DNA from: Litchfieldia sinesaloumensis
Lineage (GTDB): Bacteria > Bacillota > Bacilli > Bacillales > Bacillaceae_L
NCBI RefSeq assembly: GCF_900156865.1
Contig: NZ_LT732529.1
Coordinates: 1,568,532-1,632,531 of the forward strand
DNA: 64,000 bases
Reading direction: 5' to 3'
Shown: positions 32,676 to 40,031 of the stretch, piece after piece
Layout of the letters: each line of letters starts with the position of its first letter
Position numbering within the stretch: the first letter of the stretch is position 1
Translations under genes and position numbers: made by a program
Notes under the pieces: model-generated
The model's input: only the letters and a program-made list of their open reading frames with translations
Told to the model about the DNA's origin: nothing
Databases searched by the model: none

Positions 32676-32754
32676 AAGTATTCTGCTTCTTTAGCTTAAT
32701 AACTTCAACGAAAATAGGCGATAATCCTTCTTGGATCATCGCACCCGTTAGTTC
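32676..32754 (-). repeat. hairpin repeat element
   Basis: Minus strand: AACTAACGGGTGCGATGATC, loop, GGATTATCGCC, TATTTTCGTTGAAGTTATTA and the tail AGCTAAAGAAGCAGAATAC. It is nearly identical to the copy at 33052-33136 over its central 65 or so bases, so one of the pair is a recent copy. Confidence 0.75.
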
Positions 32755-32755
32755 T

Positions 32756-33001
32756 TTATGCTTCACCCATTCCACTAAGCAAAAGCAAATATCCTATTGT
32801 GATAAATGCAAGAACATTAAGTATTATTAATATCCCATTTTTCCCTTTTATCCCCAAAAATGCTCCTAATAACGGAAATAAACACATTGAGATTATTGCC
32901 ATTCTACCTAATGAACCAAAAGATACACCATTAAACATTAATGAAAATAAAATAATAAATATCCCTATACAGACAGTTGAAAAAATATTGTATTTTTTCA
33001 A
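32756..33001 (-). CDS. small membrane protein, 81 aa
   Basis: Three hydrophobic segments (residues 5-27, 31-49, 54-76), short loops and a positive-inside start (Met-Lys-Lys-Tyr). The ATG follows GGGGGTGGC. Its stop codon is only a few bases from a repeat element, and a near-identical element stands upstream, so the gene is bracketed. Not recognised. Confidence 0.6.
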   Translation of the reverse strand: MKKYNIFSTVCIGIFIILFSLMFNGVSFGSLGRMAIISMCLFPLLGAFLGIKGKNGILIILNVLAFITIGYLLLLSGMGEA

Positions 33002-33051
33002 TTTGCCACCCCCTTAATTTATTACAGGTTACCACATATCCCCAATTGATT

Positions 33052-33136
33052 GTTGCACTATCCTGCCTCGTTAGCTTAATAACTTCAACGAAAATAAGCG
33101 ATAATCCTTCTTGGATCATCGCTATCCGTTAGTTTA
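33052..33136 (-). repeat. hairpin repeat element
   Basis: Minus strand: AACTAACGGATAGCGATGAT, loop, GGATTATCGC, TTATTTTCGTTGAAGTTATT and the tail AGCTAACGAGGCAGGATAG. Near-duplicate of the element at 32676-32754. Confidence 0.75.
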
Positions 33137-33187
33137 ACAATATATGCTTTTTAGTATCGGTATGAACAGGATATTAAGTTCTTCATA

Positions 33188-33586
33188 TTATTTAGGTAGA
33201 TTCAGTTGCCACGAAACTCCAAAACGGTCATTTAGCCAGCCAAATTTCTTACTGAATCCATAATCTCCTAGTGGCATCAGTGCTTGTCCACCTTCGTTCA
33301 GTTTCTGATAAAGATTGTCAAGTTCTTCTTCAGTATTACAAGTAACAAATAATGAGAATGAAGGTGTGAAGGAAAACTGATGTTTAATATTGCTGTCTAT
33401 GCACATAAATTCTTGACCTTTTAAGGTGAAAGTAGCCTGCATAACAGTTCCTTCATCCCCACTTTCATTTGCACCATATCGAACAATATTTGTAATTGCT
33501 GAATCCTCAATCAGAGATGTGTAAAAATTCATTGCCTCTTCTGCTTTGCCCTCTTGAAACATTAAAAATGGTGTGACCTTTTCCAT
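33188..33586 (-). CDS. VOC-family (PhnB-like) protein
   Basis: A 132-residue protein of the 3-demethylubiquinone-methyltransferase-like/PhnB type of the vicinal-oxygen-chelate fold. Typical segments are PFLMFQEGKAEEAMNFYTSL, SFSLFVTCNTEEELDNLYQK and the end GWLNDRFGVSWQLNLPK. Whether metal ligands are complete cannot be judged. Members are mostly of unknown function; some are antibiotic-resistance or detoxification enzymes. Single gene between two repeats. Confidence 0.8.
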   Translation of the reverse strand: MEKVTPFLMFQEGKAEEAMNFYTSLIEDSAITNIVRYGANESGDEGTVMQATFTLKGQEFMCIDSNIKHQFSFTPSFSLFVTCNTEEELDNLYQKLNEGGQALMPLGDYGFSKKFGWLNDRFGVSWQLNLPK

Positions 33587-33661
33587 TATAAATCTACCCC
33601 TTTTAGAATCTATTTTCTAAAATATAATTCAACCTATATTACAACCTATATTATTATATCC

Positions 33662-33752
33662 ATTCATTTACTAAACTGCTTCGTTGCTAAATAACTTCAA
33701 CAAAAAAAGTGCATTTATCCTTCTTGAATCAACGCACCCTTTAGGTTAAAGT
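33662..33752 (-). repeat. hairpin repeat element
   Basis: Minus strand: AACCTAAAGGGTGCGTTGAT, loop, GGATAAATGCAC, TTTTTTTGTTGAAGTTATTT and the tail AGCAACGAAGCAGTTTAG. It starts eight bases after the lipoprotein gene's stop codon. Confidence 0.7.
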
Positions 33753-33760
33753 ATAATCAA

Positions 33761-34213
33761 TTACTTAATAAAAACATTGCCAACATATTGAGCCTTCCCT
33801 CTATCCGTTTGAAGATTTACCTCAATTACATAGTCACCTGTCTCTTTCGGTAAATAAAAGGAAATACCAGTCACTTCTAAATCTAGCTTTTTATCATTTT
33901 GCCAAACCGAAACACGTAACGCTTCGGTCTTGAAATCTGCGTGATTAGAAAGCAAATCAACTTTTTCTCCCGCAATAAAATGCATCTGCTGTTGCTGTTT
34001 GGCTAACGCTATACTATCTTCTGTTTCTTTATCAATCGGGTTGTTACCTTCTCCACGCCAATCGATATTGGCCTCTACTAATTCTTCTGATGACATGTTG
34101 CTGTTACTTGAAAGTGTAATGGTGGGAGGTGAAAAATCATAACTTTCACCAATACACCCTGATAATATAAGAATAAAAACCAATCCGATAGATAATTTTA
34201 AAAATACTTTCAT
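33761..34213 (-). CDS. lipoprotein of unknown function, 150 aa
   Basis: ATG 34213. Signal peptide MKVFLKLSIGLVFILILSGC with lipobox Leu-Ser-Gly-Cys. The mature part has an early Ser/Asn-rich linker and a beta-rich C-terminal domain (SFYLPKETGDYVIEVNLQTD) that resembles an immunoglobulin-like fold. Outer membrane-face location is expected. Not recognised further. Confidence 0.65.
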   Translation of the reverse strand: MKVFLKLSIGLVFILILSGCIGESYDFSPPTITLSSNSNMSSEELVEANIDWRGEGNNPIDKETEDSIALAKQQQQMHFIAGEKVDLLSNHADFKTEALRVSVWQNDKKLDLEVTGISFYLPKETGDYVIEVNLQTDRGKAQYVGNVFIK

Positions 34214-34254
34214 TTCGCACCTCATTAATTAGTCTCATTTAATTATATATTTTC

Positions 34255-34335
34255 TGTAACTATCCTGTCTCGTTTGTTGTAAAAGATAACAGACAATAAA
34301 ACTAGCGCAGTGGGATTAGCCAACTTCTGCGCTTT
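34255..34335 (-). repeat. hairpin repeat element, diverged
   Basis: Minus strand: GCGCAGAAGTTGG and CCCACTGCGC form the hairpin, followed by TAGTTTTATTGTCTG and the tail CAACAAACGAGACAGGATAG. Confidence 0.55.
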
Positions 34336-34349
34336 GAGTTTTAACCGTA

Positions 34350-34739
34350 TTATTTAAACTTCTTCGCATAGATAAATTCGGTAATCGGGACTGTAACAAA
34401 AGTAAGCCCTACCACTATAACAAGTGGATAATTTTCTATTTCATTGAAGTTGCCTGTTCCTTCAGAGATAAATAAGATTAATCCAGATAACACCATCAGG
34501 ACATAATAACCTATTTTGGCACTTTGGGTTTCAATATGGCGATCTAATTCATCCTTCTCGCCACCACCTTCATGATGACCCCAATTCAGCGAATTAAAAA
34601 AATAGCTCAGAGCTAGAAAGCTAAAAAATATACCAGCTGCATCTATCGTTCCATACCTAATCCATTTGTATAAGGTAAAACCTGCAATTAATAGAAAAAC
34701 AATAAAGACTAAAATAGCAATCGTATTTTTGCTTTTCAC
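34350..34739 (-). CDS. four-helix membrane protein paired with XRE regulator
   Basis: About 129 residues with four membrane segments (residues 5-24, 31-48, 72-91, 98-118) and a hydrophilic loop Gly-His-His-Glu-Gly-Gly-Gly-Glu-Lys-Asp. GTG 34739, overlapping the XRE gene's stop as GTGA, is preferred because GGGGGAAAA precedes it. A membrane protein coupled to a small XRE repressor is a recurrent pair in Firmicutes (DUF2178-like), of unknown function. Confidence 0.65.
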   Translation of the reverse strand: MKSKNTIAILVFIVFLLIAGFTLYKWIRYGTIDAAGIFFSFLALSYFFNSLNWGHHEGGGEKDELDRHIETQSAKIGYYVLMVLSGLILFISEGTGNFNEIENYPLVIVVGLTFVTVPITEFIYAKKFK

Positions 34740-34945
34740 GCCTTTTTCCCCCATTCTCGTACAATAAATAAATCTTCCATAGCGACTCCTAAAGTCCTTG
34801 CGATATCAAATGCTAACTGCAAACTTGGGTCATATTTGTTATTCTCGATAGCGTTAATGGTTTGCCTACTCACATTACATAATTCTGCTAATTTCCCTTG
34901 TGAAAGACTTTTTATTTCTCTGAATTCCTTAATTCTGTTTTCCAT
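34736..34945 (-). CDS. XRE-family small transcriptional regulator, 69 aa
   Basis: A single helix-turn-helix domain: IKEFREIKSLSQGKLAELCN then VSRQTINAIENNKYDPSLQL, the standard pattern for YozG/YvaO-type regulators. The end Glu-Asp-Leu-Phe is typical. The gene is four bases out of register with the downstream membrane gene, so translation is coupled. TTTTTACACC/GGTGTAAAAAA near 34970 may be its operator. Confidence 0.85.
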   Translation of the reverse strand: MENRIKEFREIKSLSQGKLAELCNVSRQTINAIENNKYDPSLQLAFDIARTLGVAMEDLFIVREWGKKA

Positions 34946-35080
34946 TTCATTGCCTCCACATAATAAGGTGTAAAAAACCTTTTACACTAATATCATAAAA
35001 TAAGACAATGGATGTGTCAAATATATTTGACAACCATTGCCTTGAGATTCAAACTATTATTTGAAGAAGCGATTGCTTTT

Positions 35081-35530
35081 TCAGTTTTCGTTTTCTTCAA
35101 ATATCAATTCAATTAAAGTTATTACTACCGCAACCATCAACCCTGTTATCAAGGTGAATGTAATACCGTCCATAAACCCATCCACTATCGAAAGACATAA
35201 CCAATTTGACAGACCTTGAATACAAAACTGAATCAACAACTTTTCAAACTTCCCTGTCAATTTTTCCGTAAATAGAGCAGATATCGGTTTAGAAAACAGT
35301 TCAACAATTGTAGCTAGAATAAAAAAACTGACAACAAAAATAACCAATGACCAAATGGAATTGTACTGAATACCAAGCAACTCGAAAATACCCGCTATCC
35401 CAAAGAGGTAAATCCCGATAATAAAACCTAACACCACGGCTACAAAAAGTGTTACTCCCACAACTGTTCCTATTTTTTGTTTTACATTTTTTTCACGAAA
35501 TGATTGATCATTGTGCTCAGACATATACAT
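35081..35530 (-). CDS. YrvL-like membrane regulatory protein
   Basis: A 149-residue protein with four membrane segments (about 22-45, 57-80, 98-113 and 124-143). GIFELLGIQYNSIWSLVIFV and GLSNWLCLSIVDGFMDGITF are the most family-like stretches of the YrvL group. Bacillus subtilis YrvL restrains an unusual sigma factor system. No sigma factor gene is nearby, so the role here is open. Two adjacent ATGs are possible starts. Confidence 0.55.
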   Translation of the reverse strand: MYMSEHNDQSFREKNVKQKIGTVVGVTLFVAVVLGFIIGIYLFGIAGIFELLGIQYNSIWSLVIFVVSFFILATIVELFSKPISALFTEKLTGKFEKLLIQFCIQGLSNWLCLSIVDGFMDGITFTLITGLMVAVVITLIELIFEENEN

Positions 35531-35866
35531 CCAACTCTCTTTTTAAATACTGTCCAGGAACATAATCAATACCTTTATGTTGTCATGCTACTAAACATAC
35601 GAAATGGATGGAACAAAGTTTCACTATTGTACGATTTTGGTAGTGCGGGGTATTCGCGAGCTGCACACTCTAAAGTGAATGTGTAGAGAGAATTAGACTA
35701 TAAATGCAATCAACTCTTATTCACTACCGTTCATACAACACATTAATATGATATTTACTGAATATCGGTTTTCAATTAAGTATTTATGCCAGACAATATT
35801 TATAGTAAAATCTAAAAGACTACCAACATTTGGTACAGTTAATTTAAATTAGGGAGCAGCAAGCCC
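35531..35866. other. intergenic region between divergent genes
   Basis: About 335 bases between the YrvL-like gene and the plus-strand membrane gene. Contains only promoter-like AT-rich DNA. No gene, RNA or repeat recognised. Confidence 0.5.
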
Positions 35867-36265
35867 ATGTCAATTATAATCAGAAGAAAAATTTTAACGG
35901 CCATCATAAGTAGCTTAGTAGTTGTATTGATTTTTATGGTTCCTGGTGAATCTAACCTGAATGGATTTGCGAACTTGTTTTATTTAAACGTAATGATTGT
36001 TATTACATATGGGGTTATCGCATCCATCACTAGTGATTGGATGAGTAAAAAGATGTTCACGACGACCAAGTCTCAAGAGATTACTTCCTTTCTCTTTCAT
36101 TGTTTGTTCGGATCCGTGTTTCTCGTTCTTAGTCTGGTTTCTGCGATATCCTTTTTTATCGTTGACCGTTTACTTACAAGAGTGAAACTTAAATGGTGGA
36201 ACGTTATTTTGGCAGTAATACTTGTGATACTTGTGTTTTTTATCCTTATTCTTATTGGGGATTAA
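35867..36265 (+). CDS. membrane protein, 132 aa
   Basis: ATG preceded by AGGGAG. Four membrane segments (residues 9-25, 36-55, 72-97 and 108-130). Ends in a hydrophobic helix capped by Gly-Asp. Not recognised. Single gene, plus strand. Confidence 0.6.
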   Translation: MSIIIRRKILTAIISSLVVVLIFMVPGESNLNGFANLFYLNVMIVITYGVIASITSDWMSKKMFTTTKSQEITSFLFHCLFGSVFLVLSLVSAISFFIVDRLLTRVKLKWWNVILAVILVILVFFILILIGD

Positions 36266-36334
36266 GGTTAATTTAACCCCTAAATTTAAATAAACTTCCT
36301 AGATAAAAACCAGTCCTACTAGGCAATCATCTAT

Positions 36335-36362
36335 ACTTCCTCCCGTATGGACACATACACTA
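36335..36362 (+). promoter_or_regulatory. possible sigma-K (mother-cell) promoter
   Basis: CATACACTA at 36354-36362 fits the sigma-K -10 consensus CATA-N3-TA, with an AC-containing -35 region about 16 bases upstream. It precedes the spore-coat-like FGRPWG protein. This would mean late, mother-cell expression. Confidence 0.45.
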
Positions 36363-36414
36363 GGTTGAATGCTCAGGTATGAGTTTCGTAATGCTCATGA
36401 GGAGGAATGAACCG

Positions 36415-36687
36415 ATGTATAATGAATATCAACCTGTTCCATCGTATGGAAATGATGAAAGGATTTTCGGAAGACCATTTGGATTTGGTAGACCATGGGG
36501 TTTTGGTTTTGGTCGTCCTTGGGGATTTGGAAGACCTTGGGGGTTTGGTTTCGGTAGACCATGGGGATGGGGATTTAGTCCATTTTTAGGAGGGCTTGCA
36601 GGCGGCTTATTAGGCAGCGCATTGTTTGCCCCATTTTATGGCTATGGCTATCCTGGCTATGGATTTGGGTATCCGTACTACTGGTAA
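36415..36687 (+). CDS. Gly/Phe/Arg/Pro/Trp-repeat protein, spore-coat-like, 90 aa
   Basis: ATG 36415 has GGAGGAA eight bases upstream. Residues about 15-50 contain seven tandem units of Phe-Gly-Arg-Pro-Trp/Phe-Gly. A Gly/Leu/Ala-rich hydrophobic stretch (FLGGLAGGLLGSALFAPFYG) follows, then a Tyr/Gly/Pro-rich tail ending Tyr-Pro-Tyr-Tyr-Trp. The composition is like that of small coat and crust proteins of Bacillus spores, which cross-link through Tyr. The sigma-K-like promoter agrees. Repeat slippage may vary the unit number between strains. Confidence 0.6.
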   Translation: MYNEYQPVPSYGNDERIFGRPFGFGRPWGFGFGRPWGFGRPWGFGFGRPWGWGFSPFLGGLAGGLLGSALFAPFYGYGYPGYGFGYPYYW

Positions 36688-36707
36688 TGATTATTAAATG
36701 TCATATA

Positions 36708-36740
36708 AATAGCTCAGTGTTCATGTACTGAGCTATTTTT
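36708..36740 (+). terminator. intrinsic terminator
   Basis: AATAGCTCAGT and ACTGAGCTATT arms followed by TTTTC, directly downstream of the coat-like gene. Confidence 0.8.
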
Positions 36741-36840
36741 CATTATAAGTGTACTTACCATCCTTTTAAATGAACCTCGGAAATCACCTTCCATAATTCA
36801 GTACTATCATTTATAGTATTTTTTAGAGGTGGTGAGTTTG

Positions 36841-37134
36841 ATGGAACAAGAAACAATGCTTAAAGAAATATTACACGCATTTAAACTATATTCTGATAAA
36901 GTTGATAATAAGTTGAATGTGTTGAAGAATGATTTGGAATCCAAGATGGACCGAATGGAGATGAAAATGGATACAGGTTTTGCACGTATAGATGAGCGAT
37001 TAGAAAGATTTGAAAAGAAATATGATGGAATGCGTGTTGAGATGACAGAAAGCAAAGAAACAATTGATTTTATTTTAAACAAAACTGCTCAACATGAGCG
37101 AAAACTACAGCAACTTATTAATCAGCAACTTTAA
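36841..37134 (+). CDS. coiled-coil protein, 97 aa
   Basis: ATG 36841 with GAGGTGG upstream. Long heptad-patterned coiled coil over residues 8-95, with a Met-rich central stretch (Lys-Met-Asp-Arg-Met-Glu-Met-Lys-Met-Asp) and a charged C-terminal half. A related broken piece is at 58451-58588. These resemble small Bacillus coiled-coil proteins of unknown role. Confidence 0.6.
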   Translation: MEQETMLKEILHAFKLYSDKVDNKLNVLKNDLESKMDRMEMKMDTGFARIDERLERFEKKYDGMRVEMTESKETIDFILNKTAQHERKLQQLINQQL

Positions 37135-37234
37135 CTTCCTCACAAATTGCTATTTTCCCAATACATTGAATCACATTCTTTTAGATGTTATCACTGTGAT
37201 AGCATAGTCAGTTATTAGAAGTAAAATGATTATT

Positions 37235-37267
37235 GTCCCCCAGCACGTCATACCCTACTGGGGGATA
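37235..37267. repeat. CCCCCAG palindrome
   Basis: CCCCCAG and CTGGGGG arms between the convergent coiled-coil and nadR genes. The same arm sequence recurs at 54600-54640. May stabilise transcript ends; no T run. Confidence 0.5.
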
Positions 37268-37274
37268 GACAAAC

Positions 37275-38300
37275 CTAAATCTCAAACCTCTCCCGTATCA
37301 ATTCAATCGCCTTTTCTAACCGCTCTTGATAGGTCCCGCTTATGCTCACGTACTCAATCCCACATTGATTCAAGATCATTTTTAAGCGTTGATTATTTTC
37401 TTCTCGCACCTGTTGTTCCCCGTGCACCCTTAAGCCATCATCAACCCATTTCACATCAGGCTCTAAAAAAAGGCAAAGGTCGTATTGTTGGATCTTAGCC
37501 ACTTCATCTAGTACCCGCTGCGTTTTCTGGTTGTATAGCTCAGAGTAAAATTGCGTGACAGCTGCTTCCGTGTCGATAAAGACAAGCTTATTTGCCTGTT
37601 TAATAGCCTCGTATTCTTTTACTTTGTGACCGTATGCAATGAGTGGGTAATCCTCGTCTAGCATAATGCCATCACAGCCACCCAACTCTTCACATAATTC
37701 CCTGCCATATTCACTTACAAAGGTTGTGTTATACATGAGTGCTAGGTTTTTAGTTAATGTTGATTTCCCACAGCTTTCCGTACCTAGAATGACGACCTTT
37801 TTAACGAAAAAGGGTCTCGCCACCTCGGGAATGTACTGCCAGTTTTGGAACACACCTTTTTCTCGTATCTCCGTTGCCGAGATTGGTACCAGGTCCCTGT
37901 TTTTATCAATTAACATGTGGGTTGCTTTAGGGTAGAGGTCTTTGAAAATTGAGTCGTAATTCACTTCGGAGCTAAATACGACATCAATGTTTTTCCCAAT
38001 CGCAGCCTTTATTTGTGAGGCCCCTTTACTCCAATCGTAATCTTCATCCCCATCATGATCTTCCACTTCGATAACCTTGACGTGTTTCATATCCTTTGTC
38101 AATTGCGAAAGCCAGCGTAGCCGAATTCGGCTCGGAATATAAGGGAACTTGCTTGCTTCACACAACTCCCGGTCCCTTTTTGCACTATGAGACAACACGA
38201 CATACAATTCATCAACCCTTGTTGAAGCTTTGATAATGGCGTACACATGACCTTGATGCAATGGTAAAAACTTTCCACCGAAAAATCCAACCTTTTTCAT
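37275..38300 (-). CDS. nadR: bifunctional NadR: NMN adenylyltransferase and nicotinamide riboside kinase
   Basis: A 341-residue fusion. The N-terminal nucleotidylyltransferase (residues 1-160) has GFFGGKFLPLHQGHVYAI, the His-x-Gly-His-type site, and the ISATEIREKG end. The C-terminal kinase (165-341) has Walker A GTESCGKST and a Tyr-Gly-Arg-Glu segment. It phosphorylates nicotinamide riboside and adenylates NMN. It lacks the N-terminal DNA-binding domain of enterobacterial NadR, fitting the separate repressor NrtR here. Overlaps pnuC by four bases (ATGA). Confidence 0.9.
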   Translation of the reverse strand: MKKVGFFGGKFLPLHQGHVYAIIKASTRVDELYVVLSHSAKRDRELCEASKFPYIPSRIRLRWLSQLTKDMKHVKVIEVEDHDGDEDYDWSKGASQIKAAIGKNIDVVFSSEVNYDSIFKDLYPKATHMLIDKNRDLVPISATEIREKGVFQNWQYIPEVARPFFVKKVVILGTESCGKSTLTKNLALMYNTTFVSEYGRELCEELGGCDGIMLDEDYPLIAYGHKVKEYEAIKQANKLVFIDTEAAVTQFYSELYNQKTQRVLDEVAKIQQYDLCLFLEPDVKWVDDGLRVHGEQQVREENNQRLKMILNQCGIEYVSISGTYQERLEKAIELIRERFEI

Positions 38301-38995
38301 AAAACATCTTCCCCTTTCTGGAGTTTATATACTTTCGACCAGTTATAATATCCGTAGATACTATTGATCAGAAACGCCGACCACATGACCAGCATGGATA
38401 GATCGTTTCCTCCTTGTAAGAGTAGCGCTTTGACCCAAAGTGAGATGGAAAGTACATTCACCGCAATCCAAAATAACCACTGTTCAGTGAATCGCTTGAG
38501 CATTAAAAGCTGAGCAATCACCGATAATGTCGTCGTTGCCGAGTCAATCCAGACAACACTGCCACCGATTCTTTCAAGTAGGAATGCATAGAGGACAAAG
38601 ATGACTACGAATGAAGATAGAGTAAGGGTCCAGCCCTTCTTCGTTAAGACACTGACTTTTATCTCTTCCCCTTGAATGGTTTGCTTTGCTTTATGTTTAC
38701 TCCATAAATATATCCCTACAAATTGGAGTGGAAAATAAAACAAGGCATTCAACATAACCTCGCCATATAAGCCATATCCGTAAGCAATATACGCATATGT
38801 TCCAGTTTGAATAATCCCAAAATAGTAATTACTAATCTTCCCTTTCGCCACCAGCACCACACAAAGCATTCCGGAAATCGAGGTAATAAAACCTAGAAGC
38901 GTATCATCCCAGACAAAGAATAAATACACATTCACCAGTGTAAACGTCACAAGCCATAGCTTTTCAAACAAGGTCCAGTCTTTTAAAACTTTCAT
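38297..38995 (-). CDS. pnuC: nicotinamide riboside transporter
   Basis: A 232-residue membrane protein with seven or so segments. The motif GIIQTGTYAYIAYGYGLYGE and the Trp-x-x-W stretch near residue 110 are PnuC signatures. It imports nicotinamide riboside by facilitated diffusion, driven by NadR phosphorylation inside. ATG 38995 is preferred to the GTG at 39004. An AATTAAC-N5-GTTAATT operator precedes it. Confidence 0.9.
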   Translation of the reverse strand: MKVLKDWTLFEKLWLVTFTLVNVYLFFVWDDTLLGFITSISGMLCVVLVAKGKISNYYFGIIQTGTYAYIAYGYGLYGEVMLNALFYFPLQFVGIYLWSKHKAKQTIQGEEIKVSVLTKKGWTLTLSSFVVIFVLYAFLLERIGGSVVWIDSATTTLSVIAQLLMLKRFTEQWLFWIAVNVLSISLWVKALLLQGGNDLSMLVMWSAFLINSIYGYYNWSKVYKLQKGEDVL

Positions 38996-39019
38996 TTTTC
39001 CCACCCCTTATTGACTATC

Positions 39020-39038
39020 AATTAACAAATTGTTAATT
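39020..39038. promoter_or_regulatory. NrtR operator upstream of pnuC-nadR
   Basis: Perfect nine-base arms AATTAACAA and TTGTTAATT around a single A. The core AATTAAC-N5-GTTAATT is shared with the site upstream of the Nudix regulator. Confidence 0.75.
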
Positions 39039-39054
39039 ATAACAAAGAAAAAAA

Positions 39055-39837
39055 TTAATACTTGGCATTATAAATAGATACATATGGATCAAAATCATTA
39101 AATCGATAGAGCTGTGCTTTATTCTTCGACCAGCGATTTGTTTTTTGAGGCTCTCCATCCTTCACGACTTTTTCAAGAAACGGAAGCGTTGGTGCTTTTC
39201 TGAAAAATTGTGAATCAAGTTTTAGCCACGGTTCATCCATCACCGTTAGCAACACCCCTTGCAGCTCAGACAGAACAAATTCCTTTGGTAAGAAGTTTTT
39301 CGCAAGCGTTGTTAATGACATATCTTTTTTAATGAACCATAACGCATCCTCAATAATTTGCTTGTGATCAAAAGCTAGGTCCAGCTTAAACACTTCATCC
39401 ATCGTGAATAGCTCAACATCGGCTGCATCCTCTGCTGCCCTTCTTTTCACTAGCTTATTTTCTGGCACGATTGCATAATGAGCATTTGAAATAATCCAGC
39501 CCCGATTGTCTCGACCAAACTTGTCGTAGACGCCAAAGTGCTTAACCTTTAATCCATCAATACCCGTTTCTTCCTTTAGCTCGCGAACAGCCGCATCATA
39601 AGCCGTCTCTTCAGGCTTGATAAACCCACCAGGCAATGCCCATTTCCCTCTTTCGATATTAGGCTCACCTTCTTTGGTCTTCTCTGCTCGTTTAATCAGC
39701 ATTATTTTTAATGTTTTCTCTGGCGGTGTATATGGAGCAACCTCTGTTGAAATGATTGTAAAAACAGCAATATCACTCGTATAGCCATCTGGAGTCCGAT
39801 AATTCCTCACATCATATTGTAACGATTCCTCGCTCAT
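39055..39837 (-). CDS. nrtR: Nudix-type transcriptional repressor of NAD metabolism
   Basis: A 260-residue fusion of a Nudix domain and a C-terminal winged helix. The Nudix box G-x5-E-x7-REUxEExGU is complete (GFIKPEETAYDAAVRELKEE). NrtR proteins bind ADP-ribose or similar through the Nudix domain and leave the operator when bound. The C-terminal part (NRWSKNKAQLYRFNDFDPYV) is the DNA-binding part. Start has AGAGGTGAG upstream. The adjacent palindromes argue it regulates pnuC-nadR and itself. Confidence 0.85.
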   Translation of the reverse strand: MSEESLQYDVRNYRTPDGYTSDIAVFTIISTEVAPYTPPEKTLKIMLIKRAEKTKEGEPNIERGKWALPGGFIKPEETAYDAAVRELKEETGIDGLKVKHFGVYDKFGRDNRGWIISNAHYAIVPENKLVKRRAAEDAADVELFTMDEVFKLDLAFDHKQIIEDALWFIKKDMSLTTLAKNFLPKEFVLSELQGVLLTVMDEPWLKLDSQFFRKAPTLPFLEKVVKDGEPQKTNRWSKNKAQLYRFNDFDPYVSIYNAKY

Positions 39838-39870
39838 CCTTGGCTCACCTCTATTTTAAAAGGAATTTAT

Positions 39871-39889
39871 AATTAACATTTCGTTAATT
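39871..39889. promoter_or_regulatory. NrtR operator upstream of nrtR
   Basis: AATTAAC and GTTAATT perfect arms separated by five bases, followed by another partial TTGTTAAT. Same geometry as the pnuC operator, suggesting autoregulation. Confidence 0.7.
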
Positions 39890-39975
39890 GTTAATAACAG
39901 TATATCAGAAATATGGAAGAAATGTTACAAGATATTTTCGACAAAAAGTGATTATTTTTAGTCAGTCCCAAATAT

Positions 39976-40024
39976 TGGGTCAGACCTCCAGTATATAAGA
40001 CGTTTAAACTAGTGGCCTGGCCCA
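39976..40024. repeat. palindromic repeat, second copy of the GGGCCAGACC family
   Basis: TGGGTCAGACC and GGCCTGGCCCA arms with a loop of about 25 bases. Related to 16461-16514 by its ends GGTCAGACCTCC and CTGGCCC. Probably a terminator-like REP element downstream of the amidase gene. Confidence 0.6.
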
Positions 40025-40031
40025 ACCCAAA

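Noticed and set aside
11736-34335. CRISPR array reading of the dispersed repeats
   Set aside because: Units are not evenly spaced, spacers are whole genes, repeats differ in their arms and no cas genes are present.
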